From Candidatus Levyibacteriota bacterium (GTDB lineage: Bacteria; Patescibacteriota; Microgenomatia; Levybacterales; UBA12049), in the NCBI GenBank assembly GCA_029260905.1, contig JAJDCH010000015.1:1-35724 (forward strand): DNA of 35,724 nucleotides, written 5' to 3'. Under the pieces are notes generated by a model. The model did not search any database. It saw only the letters and a list, made by a program, of their open reading frames with translations, and had not been told where the DNA came from. Both the position numbers and the translations under genes were made by a program. Shown here in pieces: positions 8,157-16,181 of the stretch. Every line of letters begins with the position of its first letter. Position 1 is the first letter of the stretch.

Positions 8157-9137
8157 TTACCCATTCTCCATTTTTTTCCTCACCCTTTTATAAATAAAAA
8201 TCACAACAATCAGGCTTAGGAGAGCGATGCCTGTTGGTTTGACAGGCATGACGCTAAATTTTGTGAGTGCAGATATTGTTTGAGTTTCCGTTATATCAAG
8301 TCTGACCTCAGCTGTATAAATTCCAAAAAGTATTCTTTCATTCCAGAGAATTGAGTCAGTTTGAGGTTGATCTGTCAGTCGGCGGGTGCTGTCTGCTAAT
8401 ATATTTTCAGGCCTTACTGGTATTTTTGCAATTGTTTGACCAAACATATTTTTGACAAAAATAAAGCCTTTTGGATAAATCATATTTATGCCTCTGTTCG
8501 TAACACGAAGTGTAAAGGGAATTGGTCCTGATTCAAAATTATTTGTTGTTTTGAATTCTTCTATTTCTACACTTGGTGTTGTGAAAGGACCAACAGACAG
8601 AAGGACGTTTGTGGCAAGACCGATTTGATTTATAGAATAGGCTGTTTTTAATTCATCTTCATCAACAGGTTCAAAAACAGGATCATTTTGACTTAATAAT
8701 ATAATTGAAAAGTAATAATCAATTGATTCTTGGTTGTCTGGTACTACTATTTTTAGATTTAGAGTTTTATTTTCTTTTGGGGAAAGAGTTATTTTATTTG
8801 CTACGAAATCAGCATCAAGTAGTCTGATATTGCGTTTGAAGGAAGGGTTAGGGTCTTCAATTAGATACTTAATATCTCCTTTTTCTTCCCTTCCAGCCTC
8901 AAATGGTTTTATTTCTATATTTAAATTAACCGTATCATCGCCAAGATTTTCAATCAAGATCGGTAACTCTTTTTCAAAAGGTGGTTCTGCAGTTATTTTA
9001 ATAAGAGTGGGTGAGAGGCGTATGTTTGATGACTCAGCACGAGCTGTCTCCAAGCTAAAAGCTAAAAACGCAAAGTTAAAAACCACAATCCAAAACGTAG
9101 AAATTAATAATTTTGTAATAGGATTTTGATTCTTCAT
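8157..9137 (-). CDS. DUF916-like membrane-anchored surface protein
   Basis: The 326-residue protein has an N-terminal signal peptide (about 1-34, ending near TARAES). Two Ig-like beta domains follow; the pattern SPTLIKITAEPPFEKELPI, then NLGDDTVNLNIEIKPFE, is typical of DUF916-type proteins that accompany WxL proteins in Gram-positive bacteria. A C-terminal membrane helix near 300-318 (GIALLSLIVVIFIYKRV) is followed by a basic tail, so most of the protein is outside. It starts 1 nt after the upstream gene stops, so the two are co-transcribed. The signal-peptide coding region contains a heptamer repeat run at 9052-9086. The family call is by pattern only. Confidence 0.7.
   Translation of the reverse strand: MKNQNPITKLLISTFWIVVFNFAFLAFSLETARAESSNIRLSPTLIKITAEPPFEKELPILIENLGDDTVNLNIEIKPFEAGREEKGDIKYLIEDPNPSFKRNIRLLDADFVANKITLSPKENKTLNLKIVVPDNQESIDYYFSIILLSQNDPVFEPVDEDELKTAYSINQIGLATNVLLSVGPFTTPSVEIEEFKTTNNFESGPIPFTLRVTNRGINMIYPKGFIFVKNMFGQTIAKIPVRPENILADSTRRLTDQPQTDSILWNERILFGIYTAEVRLDITETQTISALTKFSVMPVKPTGIALLSLIVVIFIYKRVRKKMENG
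9052..9086. repeat. Heptamer tandem repeat in a signal-peptide coding region
   Basis: Consecutive 7-nt units AAGCTAA, AAGCTAA, AAACGCA, AAGTTAA, AAACCAC. The period is 7 with some divergence, and on the other strand the run encodes part of the hydrophobic signal sequence. Confidence 0.65.
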
Positions 9138-9138
9138 A

Positions 9139-9783
9139 CTAATATCTTGGAATCGCCATATAGATAAGATTATTGCTATAAATCCCCTCCTTTTGGGTTC
9201 CTTGAATATTTAACTTATAAATAATCTTAGTTTGAAAAATATTTTGAAGGAGCTTGTTGTCTAAGAGATTGACTGGATTATCACCCTCTGAGATATCAGA
9301 AAATTGACGGAATGAATCATTTTCAAAATTTGGTAACCTATATCCAAATCCATAAGTTAAATTATTCTTCCAGATTGATGATCTAGCCTCATTACAAACC
9401 CCATCATCACAAGTGGTATCAGGTATTAGCTGATTTCCACTTTTTAATTTTTGTTCTTCATAAGCCTTGAGATAATAATTGTCCCCAATTGTTTTTAAGT
9501 TGGCCGTTCTTATTACAGGCGTGGTTGCAGTTAGTGGACCAAAATCAATAAGGATGGGGTCAATTGAAATATGGATAAAAGAGTTATTTGTTTCAGTTGT
9601 CATTATTTTTTGTGGAACAGAAGTAGGCGTTGGGGTGGGGGTTGAAAATGCCTGATTTGGTAGTTTACGAAAATCAGCGTCATTAATATTGTATGAATCA
9701 TTTGATGTTTCAAAAGCGTGTGCTGGCGTAATAGCAACAAGCAATAAGCAACAAGCAATAAGTATATAATTTGTAATTTTCAT
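9139..9783 (-). CDS. Secreted WxL-like surface protein
   Basis: The 214-residue protein has a signal peptide (about 1-23, ending AHA). A Pro/Thr-rich linker follows, then a beta-rich domain beginning near residue 65 (ISIDPILIDFGPL). The C-terminal pattern EGIYSNNLIYMAIPRY recalls the end of WxL domains, although the Trp is a Tyr here. Two Cys in TTCDDGVC could form a disulfide. It is the first gene of a two-gene unit with the DUF916-like protein. By analogy with WxL loci the two might form a cell-surface adhesion complex; that is inference. The signal-peptide coding region is a near-perfect heptamer repeat (9733-9760). Confidence 0.65.
   Translation of the reverse strand: MKITNYILIACCLLLVAITPAHAFETSNDSYNINDADFRKLPNQAFSTPTPTPTSVPQKIMTTETNNSFIHISIDPILIDFGPLTATTPVIRTANLKTIGDNYYLKAYEEQKLKSGNQLIPDTTCDDGVCNEARSSIWKNNLTYGFGYRLPNFENDSFRQFSDISEGDNPVNLLDNKLLQNIFQTKIIYKLNIQGTQKEGIYSNNLIYMAIPRY
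9733..9760. repeat. Heptamer tandem repeat, four units
   Basis: AGCAACA, AGCAATA, AGCAACA, AGCAATA in perfect register. On the minus strand it encodes the hydrophobic core of the signal peptide (IACCLLLVA). Confidence 0.75.
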
Positions 9784-9796
9784 CTGTGACTCTTTT

Positions 9797-9825
9797 ATGG
9801 TAGTTGATTAGACGGACTTTGACAA
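9797..9825 (-). promoter_or_regulatory. Promoter of the DUF916/WxL-like operon
   Basis: On the minus strand TTGTCA (9825-9820), a 17-nt spacer and TACCAT (9802-9797). The start codon at 9783 is 13 nt downstream, so the leader is only about 6-7 nt. Confidence 0.55.
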
Positions 9826-9950
9826 CAGATGTTTAACAAATAATTGATAACTTTTTAAATCCTAAATCAAACAAGCCTAATATAATATAGGATTTCTATA
9901 AAATAATTTTACTGTATATTATCTGATTTTTGGTTTTTATAAATAAAATT

Positions 9951-10005
9951 AGCCTCAAAAAAGTAGATCATAAAATATCAAAATCAACTTAATTTATTTG
10001 AGGCT
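9951..10005. repeat. Inverted pair of TGAGGCT motifs upstream of leuS
   Basis: AGCCTCA at 9951-9957 and TGAGGCT at 9999-10005 face each other across 41 nt. They lie between the two divergent promoters of this region and could bind one dimer or two proteins. Confidence 0.45.
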
Positions 10006-10084
10006 GACAAGACCTATTTATACAGGATAAATAAATATTATAATATTTTGACAAATATGCAATCTTTTTTCATGCTTGTTTATA

Positions 10085-10093
10085 TGGTATACT
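10085..10093 (+). promoter_or_regulatory. Extended -10 promoter of leuS
   Basis: TGG followed by TATACT (10088-10093) is close to an extended -10 element. No good -35 is present at the right distance. Transcription from about 10100 gives a leader of about 54 nt, and AAGG at 10144-10147 could serve as a ribosome-binding site for the ATG at 10154. Confidence 0.45.
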
Positions 10094-10153
10094 CATTAAA
10101 ATGATCATTCTTCTTTAAAAATTTGAAAGAACACTAAAAAAACAAGGCTAAAA

Positions 10154-12964
10154 ATGAAAAAAATAAAAAATAATACATATGACCATACGGCGATTGAGCT
10201 GAAATGGCAGTCTGTTTGGGGAAAAGAAAGAACTTATCAGCCAGACCTTAACTCTGCTAAAGAAAAATTTTATAATTTGATGATGTTTCCTTACCCATCA
10301 GCAGAAGGCCTTCATGTTGGCAGTATGTACACTTTTTCAGGTGTTGATGTTTATGGAAGGTTTAAGCGAATGCAGGGTTATGAAGTTTTTGAGCCAATTG
10401 GGCTTGATGGTTTTGGAATACACTCTGAGAATCACGCGATAAAGACAGGTACTCATCCGGTTGAGCACGCCAAAACAACAGAGGAAAATTTTTATAGACA
10501 ATTAAAAGAGATTGGAAATGGGTTTGCATGGGAGCAAAAGCTTGAGACGTATGACTCAGCGTATTATAAATGGACGCAGTGGATTTTTGTTCAGCTTTTT
10601 AAGATGGGGCTTGCATATCGCAAGAAAGCACCAGTTAATTTCTGCCCGTCTTGTAAAACAGTTCTCGCAGATGAACAGGTGATTGATGGAAAATGTGAGC
10701 GGTGCGGGTCAGTTGTTGAAAAACGTGATCTTGAACAATGGTTTTTCAAAATAACTCAATATGCAGACAGGCTTCTTGACAATATAAAGGATCTTGACTG
10801 GACTGAGAAAATAAAAATTGCACAAAGAGAATGGATCGGCAGATCTGAAGGCGCGAAAATAAGATTTAAGATTGAGGATTTAAGATTTAAGAATAAAGAC
10901 GTTATAGACATAGAAGTTTTTACCACAGCAATTGATACCATTTATGGGGTCACATTTATGGTGCTTGCCCCAGAGCATCCATTAATTAAATCTTTGATAA
11001 AAGGCGATTTGGGGATAGGCACAGAAACAATTGAGAAAGTTAAAGATTATGTTGAAAAAGCAGGAAAGAAGTCCGAGCAAGATAGAATGGCTGATGTAAG
11101 GGAGAAGACGGGTGTGTCTACAGATCTTTTTGTCATAAATCCATTTAATAACGAGAAAGTGCCTGTTTGGGTGGCTGATTATGTGCTTTCCGGTTATGGA
11201 ACTGGTGCTGTAATGGCAGTTCCCGGACATGACGCGCGTGATCATGAGCTTGCTTTGAGGTTTGGGTTGCCGATTAAGGTTGTTGTGCGACCAATTAAAG
11301 ATGTAAAAGATGCAAAAGTTGGAAAAGATGGATTTTGGGATTATCCTGAGATCAAAACTAAATTTAAGGAAAAATCAGTTCTTTTTGATTCAGGTGAATT
11401 TGACGGACTGACAAGCATAAAAGCAAAACAGAAGATGTTTGATTATATTGAAAAAGAAGGTTTTGGAGAAAGAACCAAGACTTATCATCTCCGGGATTGG
11501 TTGATTTCAAGGCAGAGATACTGGGGGCCGCCCATCCCGATGTTGTTTTGCCCAAGCTGCAAGGAAAGGGGAGAGAGCTGGTTTACAATGGAAGAAGGAA
11601 AGGGGTGGCAAGAATCAAGAATTAAGAATCAAGAATCAAGGAAAGAAAAAATTGGATCCGCCAACTGGGCGGAGGAAATTGGAAATTCGAGCGAAGCGAT
11701 GGCTGGTTGGTATCCGGAGGAAAATTTGCCGGTTGAGTTGCCTTACATTAAAGATTTCAAGCCGCTTGGCATCCATTCGGCAGGTTCAGGACAAGAAGCC
11801 AAAGGTCCTCTTGCCAATCATCCTGAGTTCTATGAAGCCAAGTGTCCTGAGTGCGGTGGTAAAGCGAGACGAGAAACAGATGTCTCTGATACATTTCTTG
11901 ATTCTTCTTGGTACTTTTTAAGATATTTGGCAGCCGACTGGGATGATATGCCTTTTCCATCAGTTGAATTTGCAAAAAGCAAAAAGCAAAAAGCAAAAAG
12001 TAAAGAAGAAATTGAAAATTGGAATTTGAAAATTGAAAATTCTACGCATCGCGCAGCGTGGCTTCCAGTCACTATGTATATTGGTGGCGCTGAGCACGCT
12101 GTGCTTCATCTTCTTTATGCGCGGTTTATATCAATGGCAGTTCATGATTTGGGTTTGACTGACTTTGAAGAACCATTCAAAAAGTTCTATGCACACGGTC
12201 TTGTTATAAAAGATGGTGTGAAAATGAGTAAAAGCAAAGGAAATGTAGTTAATCCTGATATTTATATTAAAAAGTACGGTGCTGATACTCTTCGAGTTTA
12301 TTTGAGATTCTTGGGACCTTTTGATCAGACAGGGGATTTTCGGGATTCAGGCGTTGAGGGAATGCACCGCTTTTTGAAACGTGTCTGGAAATTGTTTCAA
12401 AAAGACGGAATCTCAAATCTCAAATCTCAAATTTCAAATGAACGACTGCATGAGATGCATGAAACGATTAAGGGCGTGACTGGGGATATGGAAGATTTGC
12501 GTTTTAATACAGCAATTGCAAAACTAATGACCTGGTACAATTTTCTTGCCAAACAGGACCAGGTTAGTTTTGAAGAAGCTGAGGCATATTTGAAATTGTT
12601 AGCTCCATTTGCACCACACATGGCAGAGGAGATTTGGCAATTTCTTCAAAGATCAATGATCAATGATTTAGGATTAAAGAATAATGAAAAAGATCAGAAA
12701 TCTTATCTTTTAAATCTTAAATCTATCCATACTAGTTCATGGCCTGAGTTTAATGAAAAATATTTAGTTTCAGAATCAGTGACTATTGCTGTTCAGGTCA
12801 ATGGAAAATTGCGCGCGACACTTGAAGTTTTAACTGATGATGCCAAAGATCAGAAAAAGATTGAAGAAATGGCAAAAAAAGACAAAAATGTGGCTAAATT
12901 TATTGAAAATGGAATAAAAAAATCCATTTACATTCCCAACAAAATCCTCAATTTTGTGGTTTGA
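10154..12964 (+). CDS. leuS: Leucine-tRNA ligase
   Basis: Class I aminoacyl-tRNA synthetase charging tRNA-Leu in the cytoplasm. The HIGH-type motif is HVGS at residues 54-57 and KMSKS is at 690-694. Zinc-type Cys pairs occur (FCPSCK and CERCG in the first half, CPECGG later). The CP1 editing domain is present, with TAIDTIYGVTF and GYGTGAVMAVPGHDARDHE. At 936 residues it is longer than the common bacterial form (about 800-880). The extra length falls in low-complexity segments encoded by 7-nt tandem repeats (10861-10895, 11610-11644, 11972-12044, 12411-12438, 12651-12685), all in frame. There is also a hairpin-containing insert at 11657-11673. The active-site motifs are intact, so the enzyme is probably functional. 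Confidence 0.97.
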   Translation: MKKIKNNTYDHTAIELKWQSVWGKERTYQPDLNSAKEKFYNLMMFPYPSAEGLHVGSMYTFSGVDVYGRFKRMQGYEVFEPIGLDGFGIHSENHAIKTGTHPVEHAKTTEENFYRQLKEIGNGFAWEQKLETYDSAYYKWTQWIFVQLFKMGLAYRKKAPVNFCPSCKTVLADEQVIDGKCERCGSVVEKRDLEQWFFKITQYADRLLDNIKDLDWTEKIKIAQREWIGRSEGAKIRFKIEDLRFKNKDVIDIEVFTTAIDTIYGVTFMVLAPEHPLIKSLIKGDLGIGTETIEKVKDYVEKAGKKSEQDRMADVREKTGVSTDLFVINPFNNEKVPVWVADYVLSGYGTGAVMAVPGHDARDHELALRFGLPIKVVVRPIKDVKDAKVGKDGFWDYPEIKTKFKEKSVLFDSGEFDGLTSIKAKQKMFDYIEKEGFGERTKTYHLRDWLISRQRYWGPPIPMLFCPSCKERGESWFTMEEGKGWQESRIKNQESRKEKIGSANWAEEIGNSSEAMAGWYPEENLPVELPYIKDFKPLGIHSAGSGQEAKGPLANHPEFYEAKCPECGGKARRETDVSDTFLDSSWYFLRYLAADWDDMPFPSVEFAKSKKQKAKSKEEIENWNLKIENSTHRAAWLPVTMYIGGAEHAVLHLLYARFISMAVHDLGLTDFEEPFKKFYAHGLVIKDGVKMSKSKGNVVNPDIYIKKYGADTLRVYLRFLGPFDQTGDFRDSGVEGMHRFLKRVWKLFQKDGISNLKSQISNERLHEMHETIKGVTGDMEDLRFNTAIAKLMTWYNFLAKQDQVSFEEAEAYLKLLAPFAPHMAEEIWQFLQRSMINDLGLKNNEKDQKSYLLNLKSIHTSSWPEFNEKYLVSESVTIAVQVNGKLRATLEVLTDDAKDQKKIEEMAKKDKNVAKFIENGIKKSIYIPNKILNFVV
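10861..10895. repeat. Heptamer repeat run in leuS (AAGATTT type)
   Basis: Units AAGATTT, AAGATTG, AGGATTT, AAGATTT, AAGAATA in continuous 7-nt register, read in frame as part of a charged loop (RFKIEDLRFKNKD). Confidence 0.7.
11610..11644. repeat. Heptamer repeat run in leuS (AAGAATC type)
   Basis: Units AAGAATC, AAGAATT, AAGAATC, AAGAATC, AAGGAAA. Because 21 nt equals 7 codons, the protein repeats QESR (QESRIKNQESRK). The run lies next to a TCCGCC/GGCGGA hairpin at 11657-11673. Confidence 0.8.
11972..12044. repeat. Two adjacent heptamer repeat runs in leuS (GCAAAAA and AATTGAA types)
   Basis: GCAAAAA is repeated four times exactly (11972-11999), then GTAAAGA. After a 3-nt offset come AATTGAA, AATTGGA, ATTTGAA, AATTGAA, AATTCTA (12010-12044). 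The protein segment is FAKSKKQKAKSKEEIENWNL, a charged insertion between DSSWYFLR and the core sequence TMYIGGAEHA. Confidence 0.85.
12411..12438. repeat. Heptamer repeat run in leuS (TCTCAAA type)
   Basis: TCTCAAA three times, then TTTCAAA, in perfect register. Read in frame it encodes ISNLKSQISN. Confidence 0.8.
12651..12685. repeat. Heptamer repeat run in leuS (GATCAAT type)
   Basis: GATCAAT, GATCAAT, GATTTAG, GATTAAA, GAATAAT, with period-7 similarity continuing weakly near 12704-12724 (AAATCTT, AAATCTA). It sits between APHMAEEIWQFL and the SIHTSSWPEF segment, where other LeuS proteins have a short loop. Confidence 0.65.
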
Positions 12965-13097
12965 TAGATTTTATTTATCGAAAAAAAGTTTTTTAAGTTT
13001 AATTTTGACATTTAATTTATGCGATCGCTTCAAAAAAATGTGTAATTCACTATAGAAAGTTTTTAAAATTTTTATAAAAAGACTATAAAACATACTC

Positions 13098-13126
13098 TTT
13101 ACAATCCTTTTAAAAACTTCTAAGCT
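13098..13126 (+). promoter_or_regulatory. Promoter of the com cluster
   Basis: TTTACA (13098-13103), a 17-nt spacer and TAAGCT (13121-13126), 7 nt before the ATG at 13134. Predicted to give an essentially leaderless transcript. Confidence 0.5.
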
Positions 13127-13133
13127 GAGACTA

Positions 13134-13745
13134 ATGGCTTTCGAAGATAAATTAGATTTTATAAAGCAGTATGCATTGCCACTTGGTCTTGGTTTGGCGG
13201 GATTAATTTTTGTCGGCTATGGAATTTTCTCAACAATTGGTACAGATCAGAAGAATGACGATATATTGTTTGAGTCTGCTGATAAGACTGAAACTGAGGA
13301 AGAAAGGAAGATTACAGTTGATGTGGCTGGAGCCGTGGAAAAGCCTGGAGTTTATACGCTTTCTGATGGTGCAAGGATTCAGGATGCACTTATCAAAGCA
13401 GGTGGGATGAGTGTTGATGCAGATCGTGTAAAAATAGCCAAAAATCTCAATTTAGCCTCAAAGTTAACAGATTCAGCAAAGATTTATATTCCATTTACGG
13501 GTGAAGCCGAAGGAAGTTCAGATCTAGTTCTGGGCGCAGATGATGTAAGCGGTGAAGTGGGAGATCTGATAAATGTAAATACTGCAACTGTTGCACAACT
13601 TGATACGTTACCAAATGTGGGTCCAATTACTGCAGGTAAGATAATTGCAAATAGACCATATGAAAAAATAGAAGATTTGGTGAGTAAAAAAGCGGTAGGG
13701 CAAGCAACTTTTGAAAAGATTAAAGACAAGATAAGCACATATTAA
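13134..13745 (+). CDS. comEA: ComEA-like DNA-uptake protein
   Basis: Membrane-anchored DNA receptor of the competence machinery. It has 203 residues: a membrane helix at about 15-37, an SLBB domain (about 60-125, with VDVAGAVEKPGVYTL) and a C-terminal helix-hairpin-helix DNA-binding domain (about 145-203, INVNTATVAQLDTLPNVGP). This is the usual order for ComEA. It is followed by both parts of comEC on the same strand, with gaps of 128 and 21 nt, consistent with one DNA-import unit. No pilus genes are in the window. Confidence 0.92.
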   Translation: MAFEDKLDFIKQYALPLGLGLAGLIFVGYGIFSTIGTDQKNDDILFESADKTETEEERKITVDVAGAVEKPGVYTLSDGARIQDALIKAGGMSVDADRVKIAKNLNLASKLTDSAKIYIPFTGEAEGSSDLVLGADDVSGEVGDLINVNTATVAQLDTLPNVGPITAGKIIANRPYEKIEDLVSKKAVGQATFEKIKDKISTY

Positions 13746-13873
13746 ATTTTTAATTGATCTATTTAACCTAATTTCTAAAGAAATACGAATTAATCATATT
13801 AATATTTAGATAATTATGGCTTGGTTATTGATTAGATCAATTAGAAATTAGACTAATTAGAAATTTCAAACAA
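13746..13873. repeat. Intergenic inverted and period-7 repeats before comEC
   Basis: AATTAGA recurs at 13839-13845, 13846-13852 and 13855-13861. Complementary stretches (AATTGATC and CTAATTTCTAA) lie near 13750-13780, so the two halves of this spacer can pair imperfectly. It belongs to the same style of heptamer repeats seen in leuS and argS. Confidence 0.4.
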
Positions 13874-15109
13874 ATGTCCAAAGCCACAGTTATTTTTTTA
13901 GTTATTATTCTTAGTTCTGTTTTAGCTTTTCGCTTCAATCATTTTTATTCAAACCAGAATCACTATAAAGATAAAGAAATCGTTGAATTTGAAACAAGAG
14001 TTCATGAAGAACCACAATTTCTACAGGGTACTCAAAAATTTAGGGTTTTTGCGCCAAACAGCACGAGAATAAACATAAAAATGATTATGTCTCCTGTACT
14101 TGAGTATGGTGATCGGATAAAAGTAAAGGGTATTATAGTAAAGAAAGATTATGATGGGTATCAGTACTTCGCGATCAACTATCCCGATGTCCAAATAGTA
14201 TATAGTGAACAAAATTTTATAACAACATCTGCAACTTTTATTAGAAGGAAAGCCAAAAGTCTTTATGAAAGCTCTCTTTCTCCAACAGCAGCTGGCCTTT
14301 TAACTGGGATAATTTTTGGTGGCAATCAGGGTTTAGATGATGATTTTCTTGATCATCTCCGCTCAACAGGAGTCGTGCATGTGATCGCTGCAAGTGGTAT
14401 GAATGTTACATTTGTGGCTGGAGGATTGATATTTGTTCTTTCAAAATTTTTTCGGCGACAAACAGCTATAATTGCTGCAATTTTGGGAATGCTTTTCTAT
14501 ACCTATATTTCAGGTTTTGATGCATCTATTGTAAGAGCTGCGATAATGGCTGTTATTGCATTTTCTGCAAGTCTTTTTGGCAGACAGAATTTTTCATTAC
14601 TTTCTCTTTTTTTAACAGGATTTTTGATGCTTTTTGTCAAGCCAAGCAATATTTTTGACATAGGATTTCAGTTGTCTTTTCTTTCAACTCTTGGAATTCT
14701 TATAATTAAACCATTTTTTTCATCTGTTAATAATTTATTTCTATCGGATGATGTGGGGACAACAATTTCTGCGCAAATTGCAACCTTTCCAATTATTTTT
14801 GGGGTTTTTGGACAGTATGGTATTCTTTCAATTGTAGTTAATGGTTTGCTTCTCTGGACTGTGCCGATCTTGATGGTAATTGGATCAGTTGGACTTATTC
14901 TAGGTATGATTTTTGAGCCATTTGGTAGATTGATTCTTTATTTTTCAATACCGATTCTTTTTATTTTTGAGCAAATTGTTAATCTATTTGGTGGTTTTGG
15001 CCTTGTTTGGACAATCCAAAATTTATCCCCACCAGTTTGGATAGGCTATTATTTGATTTTGGCAGGATTTATTGCGTTTTTAAACAAGCGCAGGAAACAA
15101 GAATTATGA
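13874..15109 (+). CDS. comEC: ComEC N-terminal part: competence membrane channel
   Basis: Polytopic membrane protein of 411 residues, corresponding to the first part of ComEC, which carries single-stranded DNA across the cytoplasmic membrane. A first helix (about 3-20) is followed by a small beta domain (about 35-115). The competence domain then begins with GLLTGIIFGGNQGLDDDF and HVIAASGMNVTFVAGG, followed by some seven or more hydrophobic helices. The metallo-beta-lactamase-like part that usually follows in the same protein is encoded separately 21 nt downstream. The stop at 15109 is clear, so this is a gene split and not a frameshift within a shared frame. Confidence 0.9.
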   Translation: MSKATVIFLVIILSSVLAFRFNHFYSNQNHYKDKEIVEFETRVHEEPQFLQGTQKFRVFAPNSTRINIKMIMSPVLEYGDRIKVKGIIVKKDYDGYQYFAINYPDVQIVYSEQNFITTSATFIRRKAKSLYESSLSPTAAGLLTGIIFGGNQGLDDDFLDHLRSTGVVHVIAASGMNVTFVAGGLIFVLSKFFRRQTAIIAAILGMLFYTYISGFDASIVRAAIMAVIAFSASLFGRQNFSLLSLFLTGFLMLFVKPSNIFDIGFQLSFLSTLGILIIKPFFSSVNNLFLSDDVGTTISAQIATFPIIFGVFGQYGILSIVVNGLLLWTVPILMVIGSVGLILGMIFEPFGRLILYFSIPILFIFEQIVNLFGGFGLVWTIQNLSPPVWIGYYLILAGFIAFLNKRRKQEL

Positions 15110-15130
15110 TTTAGATCTTAATAAAGACAT

Positions 15131-15994
15131 ATGAAGAAATATTCTATCTATATTCTCGTCCTTTTGATTGTTCTGTCAGTGTTATTTATTTATCAGGAAA
15201 TAAAATTTAATGATGGGAAGTTGCATATTGTTTTTTGTGATGTGGGACAAGGAGATGGAATTCTTATCACAACCCCTAGTAAGAAACAGATCTTGATTGA
15301 TGGCGGACCTGATAAAAGTATTAGTGATTGTTTATCAAGAAATATGCCTTTTTGGGATAATAAGATTGATCTCGCTATTCTTACGCATCCACACCAAGAT
15401 CATTTTTCAGGTCTTTATTTTGCGCTGGAGCGTTATGAATTTAAAGGTTTTGTAACAGAAAATGTTGCTAATACATCTGAAAGCTATAGAGATCTGATTG
15501 CAAGAATAGATGAGCAGAAAATCCCTAGAAAATTTGTTGCTAGGGGTGACAAGTTCAAGATGTCAGACGGTGTGATAATTGATATCAAGGGACCGGATGC
15601 AAGCTTTTTAAAGCTAAATTGCATAGATGGCATGATATCAGATTGTACAAATCAGGTAACGCTTATCACATCTCTGAAGTATAAAAATTTTGATGTTTTA
15701 TTTACTGGGGATAATGAAACAGAGGGACTTCTTGATGTTCTAAGCGAGTTTGAGAAAGATATTGAGGTGATGCAGGTTCCACATCATGGCTCAGCATCGG
15801 GTTTGGACTCCAAGATTTTGGACGGGATTGATCCCGAGCTAGCAATTATTTCAGTAGGCGCGAAAAACCGTTTTGGCCATCCCAAAGAATTCATTCTTGA
15901 ACTTTTGGAGGAAAAACGAATTAGGGTTTTGCGAACAGATGAGCATGGCGACATTCAGATCGTGAGTGATGGGGAGGGGTGGAGGGTTGAGTGA
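15131..15994 (+). CDS. ComEC C-terminal part: metallo-beta-lactamase-fold domain protein
   Basis: The 287-residue protein has an N-terminal membrane anchor (about 5-22) and a metallo-beta-lactamase fold. It shows FCDVGQGDGILI, LIDGG, the metal-binding THPHQDH motif at residues 85-91, LFTGDNE and VPHHGS. In standard ComEC this domain is fused to the channel and is thought to act as a nuclease on incoming DNA. Its own signal anchor would place it outside the membrane beside the channel. It follows the channel gene by 21 nt, so co-expression is likely. Confidence 0.9.
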   Translation: MKKYSIYILVLLIVLSVLFIYQEIKFNDGKLHIVFCDVGQGDGILITTPSKKQILIDGGPDKSISDCLSRNMPFWDNKIDLAILTHPHQDHFSGLYFALERYEFKGFVTENVANTSESYRDLIARIDEQKIPRKFVARGDKFKMSDGVIIDIKGPDASFLKLNCIDGMISDCTNQVTLITSLKYKNFDVLFTGDNETEGLLDVLSEFEKDIEVMQVPHHGSASGLDSKILDGIDPELAIISVGAKNRFGHPKEFILELLEEKRIRVLRTDEHGDIQIVSDGEGWRVE

Positions 15995-16012
15995 TGATTA
16001 CCAATCAGTCTC

Positions 16013-16104
16013 TTTCCGCTCTCTGATGATTATTGATTTTTTACCTTTATCAAGCTCCACCCATACTTGGGTGGCACCATCTATAAGTCTCTTCAGAGCG
16101 GAAG
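16013..16104. other. Structured inverted-repeat element after the com cluster
   Basis: An outer arm TTCCGCTC...TGA near 16014-16027 pairs with TCAGAGCGGAA near 16094-16104 (one 2-nt bulge). It encloses a perfect hairpin, CCACCCA (16057-16063) with TGGGTGG (16068-16074) and loop TACT. No T run follows, so it is not a typical terminator. It could be a processed 3' end, a small RNA or a mobile hairpin repeat. Confidence 0.5.
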
Positions 16105-16143
16105 TAGCATGAAGCAATAAATGAAAAGAAGACCGAAGCTTAC

Positions 16144-16172
16144 TTGACAAAGCTTGTTGTGGGGTTTAACTT
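16144..16172 (+). promoter_or_regulatory. Promoter of the gene starting at 16182
   Basis: TTGACA (16144-16149), a 17-nt spacer and TAACTT (16167-16172). The GTG start is 9 nt downstream, so the leader is about 0-3 nt, which supports this start. Confidence 0.5.
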
Positions 16173-16181
16173 GGAATAAGA

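Larger units (their letters stand above)
9784..10153. other. Intergenic region between the divergent surface operon and leuS
   Basis: This 370-nt AT-rich stretch holds the minus-strand promoter of the surface operon (9797-9825), two oppositely oriented TGAGGCT motifs (9951-9957 minus, 9999-10005 plus, 41 nt apart) and the leuS promoter near 10088. No small gene is evident. Confidence 0.7.

Noticed and set aside
10861-12685. CRISPR array or sequencing artefact as source of the short repeats
   Set aside because: Units are 7 nt without spacers, differ from site to site and keep the leuS frame, so they are neither CRISPR nor random errors.
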